DNA of 64,000 nucleotides from Pteria penguin (lineage: Eukaryota > Mollusca > Bivalvia > Pterioida > Pteriidae), in the NCBI GenBank assembly GCA_035048485.1, contig CM068593.1:5899151-5963150 (forward strand), read 5' to 3'. This document shows, in pieces, positions 11,661-23,824 of the stretch (position 1 is its first letter; each line of letters starts with the position of its first letter). The notes under the pieces are model-generated. The model was not told the origin of the DNA. It did no database searches and saw nothing but the letters and a program-made list of their open reading frames with translations. The position numbers and the translations under genes were made by a program.

Positions 11661-14600
11661 CAATCAACTGAAGTTTAAAAAAAACCCATCCAATACATGA
11701 GAAGTTTGTGACCTTGACCTTTTGTTTATGTCTTCATAGTGTATTCTTATAATTATGAGTTGACATAGCAGTTGTCGTTGATTGGGAAACGAGAGATCCT
11801 AATATCGAGCTCGACCTGTAACTTGTCAGTGTACTGTCTTTGGGATAAGCCAGGTGTCACAATAGACGTTGACAAGTGAATTATCCCCCTCTACTTTGGA
11901 TGAGTGCTTGCAACAGTCAACAATTCTGTACCATTCAATGATGTCATCACCAAATAAGGAAAATTGTCATGGCGTGACGCAAAGCAATCAACAAACCAAA
12001 ATACAATTATGTTACAATCTTGTTGAGTTTGACAGTTCCTTACACAGTATAATGAACAACAACTCGCAATGCAGTGCATAGTTTATTAGAAAAACCTTTT
12101 GTATTCACACAAGTTCTCTGTATCAAACAAAATCTAAACAAACATGCAGCTAACATATACAGGATTCTACAGGGGTCAATCGATACGACATTATAATGAT
12201 TCTATGAGATAACACTCTCTATAGCAACTCAGCTCTTCTTAAATTTACATGATTTTATAGGACATATTTAGAGAACAATTTACTTAGAGAACATCATAGT
12301 TAGAGAATATCGTATATTTAGATAGTCCTCTCACTTCATGTACCCGTTATATCTGTAGTATGCCAAGTACCCGTAATATTCTGCTTGGAATATTTTAAGT
12401 TCGCTTGTATTTTGATTTGATTAGGATGGGGAGGTGGGGGATGTTGCCACTTGGAGTTGGCCTGTACAAACCAACATGACCACCGCTCTGTCACGTGTTA
12501 TCTGTTATAGTTACTGCATTAAATGTTTTAATTGAAGCTAAGTACTAGTTTCAAAAGGACCAATCTAGCACTTGTAACAAAAGCTTAAATGTATATAGAC
12601 GTTAATCAAACTCAAATCATTTTTTTCATTTCCAAGAAATAAATTTTTGGACCCCTTAGTAAAGTCACATGACACAATGCATTACGTTTCCATTCTGTAT
12701 GGGTTTCGAGTACAGAAGACCCTTTAGTATCAAGAGGTTTCACCACCTTCTTGCTAAGCTACACTTTAGCTATCATTGAGATTAACCCGTTAAGTTACTT
12801 GTTCTGTACTGAATATGAAAGAAAAAAAAGGGTGACAATAAGTGAACGAGTAGCTTCAAGACGTGAATGAGAATGTATAGAATGTACAAGCTTAAAACTG
12901 AACCTTAATATGTACATGCATATCGAATAATATAGAAATGACGATCGGTTTACGATATAGATGGTGAATGAATTAAAGTATGAATCTGATTCTTGTGGTA
13001 GCATTATATAAAACCACTTATAAAGTGTGCATAAAGAGGCGGGTACTTGGTACATAAGTAAACGACATATATAGGTATATCGTAAAATAGAGACGAAACG
13101 AACATATACAGACATGGTTTCCTTTTGGCTTCACTGCTGCCATTTATCTATGTTTATGCTGTATGTTAAAATACTGCTTCATTGCACAGCACTTGGCATA
13201 ATTTTAAACAATCTTTTGATATCTCATAAAATCACGTGATCATGACGTCACGACATTATTGATAATGTTGATACATATCAGTGCAATTTTGAACAATGCA
13301 AAGTATTATACATGTCTCATCTCGGCTAAGTTTATGTCGTTTCTTTTGATAAATAATAGTAAAATATTTTCAATTAATTGATGATCACTCTACTTAATTT
13401 TTTTATACTTTACAAACAGAACTTCATTAAACCGACAATAAAGTTCCTTGAAATCTCTAAATTAGTTTAATAGAGACCAATGAATATTTTATTTATACAA
13501 AATTCTGCTATCTAAAACAGTTCACCCTCCTGAGGTCTAACACATACAGCATTTACTATTGTATATTTATTGTATCATATTTTCTATACACTATAAACTA
13601 TATTCAGTTATTGGAATAAATGATATTGTATGGTATTGTATAATCTTTAACGGGAGTAAGAGGCATATGGGACTACTTTTCCAAATATATATGATTCAGA
13701 TTTCTAGAGGAGAAATTTTAGTTCATAATCCTCGTATTTATACTGCATATTATAATGCTTTTTGAAAAGTATCTCAACGGATTAAGAAACTTCGTCGTAT
13801 AAAATACTACAAAATACACATCAAAAAGCGTTGTGAGCTTGTCCTCAAATGTTCTGTTTAATTAAAGAATATAAAAAGGTGCATTTTTTTCTTCATTTTT
13901 ACGTCCTTAAGGGGTAAAATTCCTACAATGACACAAATATAAATATTCACAATAAATCACTTTCTAATTAAATTTGCCTGAGCGGAGTTTCAAAGTTTAA
14001 AAGTAAAAAAAAATAAGAATAATAATTTTAACACCCCCCCCAACCAACAAACAAACAAACCCTCAAACAAACAAACGAAAAAGAAAAAAAAAAAGGGAAA
14101 AAAAGAAAGAAAAAAGGCGGACGGACGATTAACCATTTATCCGAATTTACTTGCATCTTTGACTCAAGTTATAAAATATTCCACTAATGAAATAAAGCTT
14201 CAGTCAAAACAATAGATAGCAAGGCATTGCTATTGACAATCTACATAGTATGTTACTAATCATTTGGTCATTTGCATAATTCAGTCTAAAATCAACAATA
14301 AATTTAACATGGGCGCACTGCAAAACAACGTCTCATGTTATGTACAATGGATTTTTGAAAATTGATCTCAGCTAAACGGAGTACTTTCCAACATGCTCAT
14401 GCATATAAATAATTGACTATGTATACACAGTACACGATATCGGACGTTCATCCGACTGTAATGCAGTGCATGAGGATATATTTGTCATATATACAGATTC
14501 TAACTAAAAATAATTAAAGAAATTGACATTTTAGAAAGAAAAGTAACGTCACTGTCCTTTTCAAACAATTAAAAAAGTTTGTTAACAATCGAGGTCCAAA

Positions 14601-15514
14601 ACCATTAAAGTATAAATCTACATTGCAGCATTAGTGACGTACAGATATCGACATGACGTCATTAATGAGTTAATGCAGCCTTTCTCTCACTTGCCTACTT
14701 TACTTGTTTACTTCTTTGATTCTACATCTATATCACGCAGTGAACACATTTACATAATGTACAAATTGTTCCCATTGTTTAGAAGACGTTTTGGCTCGAT
14801 GCTTCACTCAAATAAAGTTTAAAACCTTCATCTGAGCTCGATCTTCCAGCGTCAGTATGACCCGGATTTCAAACGAACCCATCATTTAGTTTCGAACTTT
14901 TTTGGAGTTTCAGTCTAATGTCTTAATGAAATCGTTTGCAATCGGTGAATGTAAAATTTAATGTAATGGGCCAAATTTGTTTTAATTCCTTTATCTGACA
15001 CCTCTTTTCTGCTTCTCAATGAAAATGTCACTATTCTAGATACTTGAATATCTTATGTTGTGTTTGCACTATTTATGAAGTTTGGTTTTTTTCCGTTTAA
15101 ATGGTCTTTCATTTAGTTTTTCTTGACGTCTTGTTATACTCCTAAACGTATTGGCTTGAAATAAAGAATATCACGACGTGAAGTCGATTATATTAGCTTT
15201 ACGTCACCAAAACATTTAAACCTATACCCGAAGAACTTAACATGGTAATAAAGTGCTACAATAAACAAGGTGAGACAATATATGGAATGCTGATAAGTCT
15301 GACGCATATATCTCAGACGTCAGTGTTCAATATTACAAATAAAAAACCTGGAACAGCTAAGATATAGCCGTGTTCTTAACGAGTATAATCTACAAAAATG
15401 TGTAGTTTATACAATATCATACACTTTGTATCATTTCAGTATACACTTTTTTGTAATATGGTATAGTTTATATCATATTATACATGATAATTATGTTTTT
15501 GTTTAAATTAAGTA
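11661..15514. other. Unique intergenic DNA downstream of innexin
   Basis: AT-rich sequence with no gene recognised on either strand. It includes low-complexity purine and AAAC-type tracts near 14030-14120. Open frames up to 106 codons show no motif. Confidence 0.5.
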
Positions 15515-15520
15515 TTTAAT
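15515..15520 (-). promoter_or_regulatory. Possible innexin poly(A) signal (ATTAAA)
   Basis: On the minus strand this hexamer reads ATTAAA, about 300 nt after the innexin stop codon. No canonical AATAAA was seen nearer on that strand. The region is AT-rich, so a chance match is likely enough to keep confidence low. Confidence 0.25.
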
Positions 15521-15813
15521 ATTATTCATTTATGTCAAAAATGTGCTATATATATTACAAAACATTATCTGATATTTCATTCTTTACATATTGCGTTAAA
15601 GAGATAACAGGGCGTCATAGAGAAAGCATCCGTGAAACAGTCTTTCTAAAACTCCCCCCTGAATTACAGTTCTGTTTCCACAGCAGAGGAAATTCGGATA
15701 TTTCCATTCGGGCAGTGCTCCTGAATAATCTCTGTTATGCTGGAATGAATACTATCCCCATTTGGTATATAGGTCTGCAGTTTCGCCAGTTTTAGAAGTT
15801 TTTGTGTAGCTAG

Positions 15814-16833
15814 TCACACATTGCTGTTGTCGTCACCAATCTGATTTGCATGTTTGAATAAAGGTTTATTTCTATAGTGGTTCCATAACTGAAGAATGAT
15901 TTCACTGACCAGTACATCATTAGCGTTCTTACCGACCAACCTGAGAACAAAGATGCCATCTTGACGTAAGTACTGTTCTGCAAACTTGACGGCCATTTTT
16001 TTATCCAGTTCGGATTTATAACAGTCATTAATGCGTAGGAATTTTTTAAGATAACGCACACGATGCTGGCGAAATATCATTGAATAACACCATATAAGGA
16101 AATTTGCCGAACTTAACGTAGCAACGAATACTAGCCAGAACCATATGAAAATAAAAATTTTCTCATTAAATAGGTTAATAGGTAACACACATTGTACGGT
16201 GTATTGCTGCACCTGTCCTATTTTTCGGACTTTAAAATCACACAGAGTTTCACGCGGAAATCTTGCCGATTCTTTTATTTCTGTTCCGTCCGCTAAGTGA
16301 CTCATGATTTCTAATCCGTATGCATTATAGTTCGTACCAAGGAATTCGTTCAAAATGAATAACTGTCCTATAGCATTGGACATGTAAAGCAACTTAATGA
16401 ACATGTATATGGTAACTAGATAGTTACCGTAACGCTTGCCACACACGATACAACAGTACTTAGATATTGTCTGTCTCAAGCGTATAAAACACCCCGATCT
16501 ATATTCACGTGCATTTTCGAGCCACCTGTCCATGTAGCGCACTATATGACGTATTGTCCTTTCGCGGTCCTCTGGCGATATATATTGTGTCTCGGCCGCC
16601 AGTGTTACGATTTTGTCCAAGTTGACACCAGCAGAAGCCGTTAGGATGCGCCACAGTATGCAGGGCACTTTGAACATTAAGGCTTGAAAAAGTAGGATCA
16701 TGGGCACCCACTGATAGTAAGTAATTTCTTTATCAGCCCGTCCTTGGTTGAATTTTGGAATGTCGTCCTCAAATGGAACGTAATACGTGTTAGAGATCCA
16801 ACACACATTGTTTGTATAATCCACCATAGATTC
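15814..16833 (-). CDS. Innexin, exon 3: loop 1 to C-terminus (TM2-TM4)
   Basis: Innexins form gap-junction channels and hemichannels in the plasma membrane of invertebrate cells. This 1,020-nt terminal exon starts after an acceptor (ctccgacag|GAA) and ends in TGA at 15816-15814, encoding 339 residues. Numbering in the assembled 476-aa protein: second loop-1 Cys C148 (NNVCW); signature YYQW at 176-179 leading into TM2 (about 179-201); TM3 about 274-298; loop-2 cysteines C335 (ETLCDF) and C352 (VQCVLP); TM4 about 363-387 (rich in F, I and W); and a cytosolic tail of about 90 residues. All four helices and the four canonical loop cysteines are present, with no frameshift, so the gene looks functional. 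The internal Met at 16827 is not the start: two more codons and the splice site precede it, and TM1 is in exon 2. The paralogue cannot be named from sequence alone. Confidence 0.95.
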   Translation of the reverse strand, partial: ESMVDYTNNVCWISNTYYVPFEDDIPKFNQGRADKEITYYQWVPMILLFQALMFKVPCILWRILTASAGVNLDKIVTLAAETQYISPEDRERTIRHIVRYMDRWLENAREYRSGCFIRLRQTISKYCCIVCGKRYGNYLVTIYMFIKLLYMSNAIGQLFILNEFLGTNYNAYGLEIMSHLADGTEIKESARFPRETLCDFKVRKIGQVQQYTVQCVLPINLFNEKIFIFIWFWLVFVATLSSANFLIWCYSMIFRQHRVRYLKKFLRINDCYKSELDKKMAVKFAEQYLRQDGIFVLRLVGKNANDVLVSEIILQLWNHYRNKPLFKHANQIGDDNSNV

Positions 16834-18043
16834 CTGTCGGAGACATAATGAAGCATTTAGACATTAGTATAGAGCATCAATATAGCATATTACAGTGACA
16901 GCCCCTATTGTCATGATACCGTTTAAGATGAAATATATAGAGGTTTAATGGTAATGGTATGTAGATCTAATTTACTATTGTGCAGAGTAACGAGGCAATC
17001 CGATATTAGTATATAATGTTATTTAAGAAAACCCGAGAATCTCTTACTTCCGTTAAAAATCAGAATAAATACCTTCACAGGAAATACCAATGAATATATT
17101 AGTGGATTTCATGAACAAAATAGATATTCAAAAACCCATATTGAAATAAAGGAATCAGTATTGCTTCCTAATATTGGTGGGTGTCCTGTATAAGAGTCCG
17201 TTAATCTATTTAATACCATTAATTATTACCTTAAAAACAAGGAGAACACAAAACATGCATGTTCTTTAGACATCCCTTTGACGTGTTTCATGCTTTATGA
17301 AGTGGTATCGGAAATGAAATTTCATTTTGTGAATAATAAACTCGGACCCTATTGATAACGGGGGTGACTGTGTGTACTAGCAAATACTAACCTGCATTTT
17401 GTGTTTTCCCCCAATTTTAAATGATGTGAGGGCCCTATATATCGAACAAACCACTTTTTGCTGGAATTTCATGATAACGTTAACGCTTGGATTAAGACGT
17501 CATAACGTGAATATAAATTGGTGAATACTGTCTCAAAATTTGATTGATCGTAGCGAAGGGTGGCCAGGGAAAGCACTCGTCAATCCAAGTGTAAATAAAG
17601 ACGTTCGTATATTTTCCATTGCATCCGTGATGTCATGATATAAAATGCTTTGTGTTTATTCCCACTACATACACCGCTTCATAAAATATGTCATACAGAG
17701 AGAAAATATACATTTTTTCAGATTTTACTAAAAGTAATGGGCAGTATTGGACAAATGACGTACCATCGTTCATATTTGCGTCGTAGTATTATATCAATCG
17801 GAACACCATCGCCATTAAAAAAACGAAGACTCGGAAGCCCCACGGCGCAGCGATATATACCAAATCGTTTCAGTTCTTCGGCTTTCCTTGTAGGAGAACA
17901 ATGCGAAATGAGGCGAAAACAATTAATAGGATTGTTTTTGTAATTTAGGATATGAGGAGTTCAGTATGAAAAGTAACACCCTTTTTGATCAATATTATAC
18001 AATCATAAAAGCAATTCAGTAATCGTAGCGTATTTCGCATTTT

Positions 18044-19362
18044 AGCTCACCTGAACTGAAGGCTCAAGTGAGCTCTAGTTATATTGCGTCGTCCGTCGTC
18101 GTCGTCCGTCCGTCCGTCGTTAACTTTTCCCATTTTCGACTTCTTCTCTGGAACTGCATTGCAGATCATTTGGATCAAAGTTTGTATATATGATGTACTC
18201 AAGGTCCCCTACTAAATTTGTCTTCGGGATCCAGATTCCCTCAGGGTTGGATCCAGGGCGGGGCCAAAAGTGTCCAAAACTGTACCTCTCTTCAAAATTT
18301 TCTCCAGAACCACTATATAAATGGGGAAACTAATTGCATTTCAACAATGTATAAAGATGGGTTATCAAAACAGATCTGTCAAATTGACATGTTTTTGGAT
18401 TTAGTAATTTCAATGCAGAAAAGTGTCATGTTTTTCAGTTAATTGATATTGATGATTTCTTAGTGACTGTTTTGATCATAATTATGGTAAGGAGTATTAT
18501 TGTGAAATAATTTTTGTTTTATTAATACATCAATTTTTGGATTGTTTATGAATTTTTTATTACTTCAAAAAAAAAAAAAAAATAAATAAAGGGGGGGGGG
18601 GGTTGTTGGCCATTTTTCACATTTTCAACTTTTTCTGCAAAACTGTTGAAAGGATTTTAATAAATCTTTGTTGAAATAAATCACTTATGATCCCCTTCAA
18701 ATTATTTTGTCCAGACCTATTTACCGGTGGCACCACCATAGTCAAAAGTAGGTCACTAAAGAGTACCCTCCTTTGACAATATTCTTCTTCATACTGGCTG
18801 TATACAGAGACAAACCCAATGTATAGAAATGATCTAGAGGGATGAGTGAAGACGTATTGTCATTTTGGTTCCCTTCCAAAATCAAATTTTAGAATTTTTA
18901 TACCCCCTGCAAACGAAGTTAGGAGGGGTGAGGTTATATAGGAATCACCTTGTCCGTCTGTCCGTCCGTCTGTCTGTCTAGAAAACTTTAACCTTGACCA
19001 TAACTTTTGAACCAAAAGAGACTGGGTATACATACTATACATGTATATTCTTTGTGGCAAAACCTTTCTTTTGGTACCCAAATTTTTGACCTTGCAACCT
19101 TGGCCTTGATTTTTGACCTACTTTTTAAAAACTTTAACCTTAGCCATACCTTTTGAACCAAAAGAGACTGGGTATTCATACTACACTTGTATATTTCTTG
19201 TGGAAAGACCTTTTTTTTGGTACCAAAATTTTTGACCTTGCAACCTTGGCCTTGAGATTTGACTTACTTTTTAAAAACTTTAACCTTAGCTATAACTTTT
19301 GAACCAAAAGAGACCAGGTATTCACACTACACATGTATATTCCTTGCGGCAAGACCTTTCTT

Positions 19363-19394
<32 letters not shown>

Positions 19395-20436
19395 GCCTTG
19401 ACATTTGACTTACTTTTTAAAAACTTTAACCTTAACCATAACTTTTGAAAGAAAAGAGATGGGACCTTCATACTACACATTGTGTATTCCTTGTGGCTAG
19501 ACCTTTCTGTCGATACCAACATCTTTCATTTGAAACCATTACTTTTGTCCTTGGTCTATGCCCTATTTTGAATTTTGGTGCCGCGGGGTGGGGGGGGGGG
19601 GGTATTTGTCATTTGTCCCGTTAGGACAGTTCTAGTTTTTTCAACATTTGTTTGGACTTGGTGATTTCAATGCATAAAAATGCCATATGTCTTAGTTAAT
19701 TGATAATGATGATTTCTTATGGACTATTGTGATCATAATATTATTCCTGTTAATTTAAAAGAATTTTGTCAATATCTCAATATTTGCATTTTCTATGAAT
19801 TTGTCAAGACTTCCAAATGAGGGTGTATAGGGACAATTCTTCGCATTTTAAACTTCTGCTGTGATACCGCATGAAAGATTTTAATGAAACATGGTATGCA
19901 TGAAGTACTATAGGTCCTCTATCAGTCCTCTATCATTTCATCGAAATTGGTCAACAGATAATGCCACTTTGTCTAAAGAATAGGTCTCACAATGGTACAT
20001 ATTCCACTTGGTAATTAAAATATGGAGAATTGTTTTTTTCATTTCTTTACACATCTAAATAAGTTTTTAGATGTTTCTCAACACTCAACATATGAAATTA
20101 TGCCATTTTAAGTGGGATCTGGACAATATTTGAAACAATTGTTGTTCATGACCCAGGCTTGAAATCAGTCAACAAAAGGCCCCACCTAAAGAAAATGACT
20201 AACTTGTTGCCCTGAATGACTTCTGGCAGAGACAAAGGATCGAAATGCTTAATATCAAAATCACCTGAATGGATGTGCAAAAAAGTATTGTTAGCCTGAA
20301 ATAAAATTTGACATATTTTCAACATCTGTGTTGACTTAGTCACATTAATGCAAAAATAAATGAATTCTTCCTTCATGCATGACTGATCATCTAGGTACTC
20401 AGATGAGCAATATAGGCCCACTTGGGACTCTTGTTT
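18044..20436 (+). mobile_element. Family A element interrupted by a nested family B element
   Basis: The 5' hairpin (AGCTCACCTGAACTGAAGGC) starts at 18044 and the 3' end (GGCCCACTTGGGACTCTTG) is near 20433. At 18900 the family A core stops after CAAATTTTAGAATTTTTA and resumes at 19636 with TTTTTTCAACATTTGTTTGG. The same point is uninterrupted in the copy at about 5984. The element is older than the copies at 1-7 kb: ends and core carry more changes. Confidence 0.75.
18901..19635 (+). mobile_element. Family B rolling-circle-like element, copy 1 (nested)
   Basis: It starts TACCCCCTGCAAACGAAG and ends with the hairpin GTCCCGTTAGGAC followed by AGTTCTAG. The last four bases, CTAG, fit the Helitron CTRR terminus, and the next host base is T. 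The 5' TACCCCC and the 3' GGGGGTA are inverted. The core consists of about three tandem units of about 140-150 bp with ACTTTTGAACCAAAAGAGAC and GACCTTGGCCTTGA. No protein is encoded. Confidence 0.65.
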
Positions 20437-21086
20437 TTTAATGTAAGAACACTGGAAACGAGGAAGAGGAAACTCGAAGTGACATTTTACTAGTGCGCAT
20501 GCGTATACTCCGCCGTGAAAAAATCATTTTAGGTCACCCATTCAATGAGAAATAAATATAGACAAAAAGCAGGCAATGAGCATAATTGTCTATTTTCGTG
20601 CAAACATGTCAGGCATGCTGATCATGGCGATGTGTGTTTACATTACAACTGGAAGTAGTTTCAATGGCCGACTACGTAGTAATGCGAGTCTTATTTGCGT
20701 ACGGAAATTGGGGAGATGTTACAATTGAATATTATATGTACACTACGTACTGGTAAGAAATTATTTTGGCGTTTCAATATGACTAAAAACTAGATAGAGC
20801 TAGTCCTGTTGTAATTGTATACAAATGCCAAAAACGTCTAACCAACTTACACGGCAAAAGATTGGTTATTTGCATTTGTGCTCCGCCTACTTAGCATGCT
20901 GATATTAAGTCATTCATCCTGATGGACACCCTGAAACATTCATCAGTTGTTTCATCTGTTGAAAACGTTTTCATCGCGATTAATGACAACTACTCTGACG
21001 GCCTGTGAATGGTTGATTTTAATAATTGTCGTCTAAGATGTTAGAGCGACATAACGTTCGAAACGAAACAAAAAAAAAAAAAAAAA
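20437..21086. other. Unique intronic DNA
   Basis: Nothing was recognised apart from an A-run ending at 21086. Confidence 0.45.
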
Positions 21087-21295
21087 TGATGACGTCATAT
21101 GAAGTCATACAAAATTCCAACAAAGTACTTATTCGTTAATGACTTCACAAATATAACAATTGAAAATCGTCCGAATTTCAGCTCTTTTACAATCGATTCT
21201 TCCACAGTTCGTAAAAGAACGTTACATTCTGAGGTTTTTCTATAATCTAATACTTCATGGGTCAGACATATGTTCGACCTCAAATGACGTCATCA
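21087..21295. mobile_element. MITE-like element with about 20-bp inverted ends
   Basis: The left end TGATGACGTCATATGAAGTC matches the reverse complement of the right end (TGATGACGTCATTTGAGGTC) with two differences. It is about 209 bp long and non-coding. Each end is itself palindromic around TGACGTCA, so a CRE-like site pair is an alternative reading. Confidence 0.45.
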
Positions 21296-21639
21296 CCATA
21301 TAAAATTACGCTTAGCGGAAGGGTGAATTCGACCTAAGAGCTTGACAAACGTCTTTAAAAATGTATGGAGAGTAATGTACCGATCTATTTTCCTCCAATG
21401 TCAACCTATTTAGCGCAAAATGTGATTTTTTTTTACATTGAACATTTGATTATGGCGTCACAAGTATAACACAGTGATACGAAAACGAAAGTTATACGAA
21501 AGCCTGCTAAGCGTCGTTTTCTTGATTGAGATATGGATCTGTGTATTGATGATAGTAACAAAGGGAAGGAAATGACAGGGTTTTTTTTAATGTAGTACAT
21601 CAGAATATAACGCGAGACAGATAAGGAAATTGGGAAAGA

Positions 21640-22229
21640 TATTGGGAGGAATACAAAACGTCTTTAACTGCACGATGCCGATACTGATAACCGAGTGGTT
21701 GTGCGACGAAAATTCCAACGTTTTTACATACGCATTTACCTAACGGGTGACAATTACAGTGAGAGGAGGGAGGTTAATACGGTACGATGACTTAAAGGGT
21801 GACGGAGTGACGATGGTGCGAAACCCCCCCCCCCCGAACGTCGTTACATACACTGAACTGTAACGGGTGATAGTGATTGTGGGAAGAAAAGAGGTACGTC
21901 TTTAATTACACTGTTGTAAAGTGACAGAATGACCATTGGAAGTAAAAAATACGAATTTCTTTACCGATTTTAGTGTTAGTGGTAAATGACTAAATACTTA
22001 CCTGTTCTAGAAACAATACTTACCTGTCCTAGGAACAATATTTACCAAACGACAGAGCGACGCTTGGAAGGAAAGATACGCCTTACGTACACGATAGGGC
22101 GATTGGTGACAACATCACTGAGAACAATCGGAATACCAACCTGTCTTATAGCTCACCACAAAGGAGGTCACCTTCAGAACAACTTACATGTATTTCTGTT
22201 TTGTACATAGAACAACGTATCTTACTATA
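21640..22229. repeat. Degenerate tandem repeat, about 70-75 bp period
   Basis: Recurring blocks such as TAACGGGTGA, TACGTCTTTAA and GACAGAATGACCATTGG at irregular spacing suggest an eroded array leading into the cleaner minisatellite that follows. A C-run lies near 21825-21835. Confidence 0.35.
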
Positions 22230-23165
22230 AAGTCATTGTCAGCTAAGCAACGGGTTTCACTATAAAGTACTTGCAAAGCAACGTTTCCTCACCATGAAGT
22301 GTTTGTGGATAAAACAGTGTATAACAATTTTATAAAGTGACTGCCGATGTAACAGTATGTCTCACTACAAAGTGCTTTTAGATAAAATAACATTTCTCAC
22401 TATGAAGTGATTGTCGAAAGAACAAACTGTCTCACTATAAAGTGAAAGTAGATAGAAAACATGTCTCACTATGAAGTGCTTGTAAATAGAGTCTAGTGCC
22501 TCACTATGACGTGTTCGTCAACAAAGAAACGTGTCTCACTGTGAAGTGATTATAAACAGAAAAACATAACTCACTACGACGTGCCTGTACATAGAGCAAC
22601 GTGTCTCACTATTGCGTGCTTCTACATAGAGCAAAGCCGGCGTGGCTTAGTGGTATCGCGCTCGCCTCCTGATCGGGAGGCCGCTCTGGTCATGCCGGTC
22701 TCATGTCTTTCGGGTGAGGCAGTAAACCCGAGGCCCCGTATCATGGTATGCATGACACGTTAAAGATCCCTCACTGCATTGGGTGGGTCCGTTGTAAAAT
22801 TCAAATTTGTAAGCCTCGCATCAGGCAGATGCCGTCACCATATACGTGAAATATTCGTGATGTGACGTTAAACAAAATCAATCAATCAATCTACATAGAG
22901 CAACGTGTCTCATTATGACGTGCTTGTATATAGAGAAACGTTTCTCACTATGCCGTGTTTTTACATGAAGTAAACGTGTCTCACTACGGCGTGCCTGTAC
23001 TTGGAGCAACTTGTCTTACTATGACGTGTTTGTACATAGAGCAACATGCTCTGCAATGAGGTGTTTGTCGACAAAGCAAAGTATCCCAAAGTGACTGCAG
23101 ATATAACGATGTGCATCTCTGTGCTTGTAGATAGAGCAATGTGTCTCAATATGGAGGGACTGTCG
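22230..23165. repeat. Minisatellite, about 35-37-bp unit, interrupted by a SINE
   Basis: The unit contains CGTGTCTCACTATGACGTGC then TTGTACATAGAGCAA. Roughly 18 copies were judged by eye, the outer ones diverged. A SINE splits it at 22635-22889. Confidence 0.85.
22635..22889 (+). mobile_element. tRNA-derived SINE with 14-bp target duplication
   Basis: The head contains an A-box-like TGGCTTAGTGGTA. A central domain (ACACGTTAAAGATCCCTCAC) follows, with an (AATC)n tail. The flanks TCTACATAGAGCAA at 22621-22634 and 22890-22903 are identical. They are also part of the surrounding minisatellite unit, showing insertion into a pre-existing array. The B box is decayed, so this is not a tRNA gene. Confidence 0.85.
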
Positions 23166-23169
23166 ACAG

Positions 23170-23640
23170 TGACGACGATGGGAAGGATGGCATTACTGTG
23201 ATTTGCCTGTGATTCTAGTGATAGTTCTTACCGACCTGAATTTATATACCCTGTATCATGATTACCATACCCTGACTGGTTACAGTGAGTTCGAGGTAAT
23301 CGACCAGCAGACAGTTGTCATGACAACAAAATATGCCATAAGTGACAAGAGAAAAGCAGAAGATAGCAAAACATATATATACATAAATAGATTTCTTTTG
23401 TGACCAATAAATTGTAAAAGATGAAAATATGTAAATGAAGCAATTAAAGAGAAAAACATAGAAAACCGATTGTAAAACATGACAGATAAGAAAATCGTCA
23501 TTTACTTACCAAATGACATCAGTTTGTTAAAATTTGAGAGCATTTGTTAAATAAAAGAATACAACAACGAAAAACCTTTTGGAAGGTAAAAGGAAAGGTG
23601 AAGATATCATGTTCCCATGACTACCGGCCTGCTAGGTTAC
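23170..23640. other. Unique intronic DNA next to exon 2
   Basis: No repeat or exon was recognised. Confidence 0.45.
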
Positions 23641-23824
23641 CTTGAACTCGGCTGGGCACCAGCAGTGTATAGGTTCACCGACATACTGCTTTGTACTGAC
23701 GACGATCGTAAAGATGATGAAGATAATGGTGGTGTACAGGTGGTTCAGTCTATCTATCCAATCGTCGTCGTACCGCCCCTTCAGCCGGGCGTACGTGGCG
23801 AAGCTCCCTAGAACACTGTCGAGC
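23641..23824 (-). CDS. Innexin, exon 2: N-terminal helix, TM1 and start of extracellular loop 1
   Basis: This 184-nt exon is too short and phase-dependent to show as a long ORF. It is bounded by a strong acceptor (ttttctctctgtttcag|G) and a consensus donor (AAG|gtaacc). It encodes 61 residues starting LDSVLGSFATYARLKGR, then DDDWIDRLNHLYTT, a hydrophobic TM1 (predicted residues about 107-125) and STKQYVGEPIHCWCPAEFK. The D-D-W-I-D-R-L-N motif before TM1 and the K-Q-Y-V-G-x-P-I-x-C-W-x-P-A segment after it are hallmarks of innexins. The first conserved loop-1 Cys is C130; C132 is an extra Cys two residues on. The end joins in phase 0 to exon 3 (FK|ESMVDYTNNVCW). Had the upstream exon ended in AT, the junction would read ATG-CTC and give the usual innexin start M-L-D-S, so an alternative 5' exon is possible. 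Confidence 0.9.

Larger units (their letters stand above)
16834..23640 (-). other. Innexin intron 2 (6.8 kb)
   Basis: This GT-AG intron separates exons 2 and 3, with donor gtaacc at 23640 and acceptor cgacag at 16834. The first 1.2 kb (16834-18043) is unique AT-rich DNA with nothing recognised. Then come a composite repeat element (18044-20436), a small MITE-like element (21087-21295), degenerate tandem repeats (about 21640-22230) and a minisatellite split by a SINE (22230-23170). The stretch 23170-23640 holds nothing recognised. Confidence 0.85.

Noticed and set aside
15532..15795. Plus-strand 87-codon ORF downstream of the innexin stop
   Set aside because: It lies over the probable innexin 3' UTR on the opposite strand, with no motif or composition signal.
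16505..16711. Overlapping minus-strand 68-codon ORF inside exon 3
   Set aside because: It is an out-of-frame shadow of the innexin coding sequence.
22230..23165. CRISPR-like array
   Set aside because: The units are contiguous variants of one sequence with no unique spacers, and the DNA is clearly eukaryotic.
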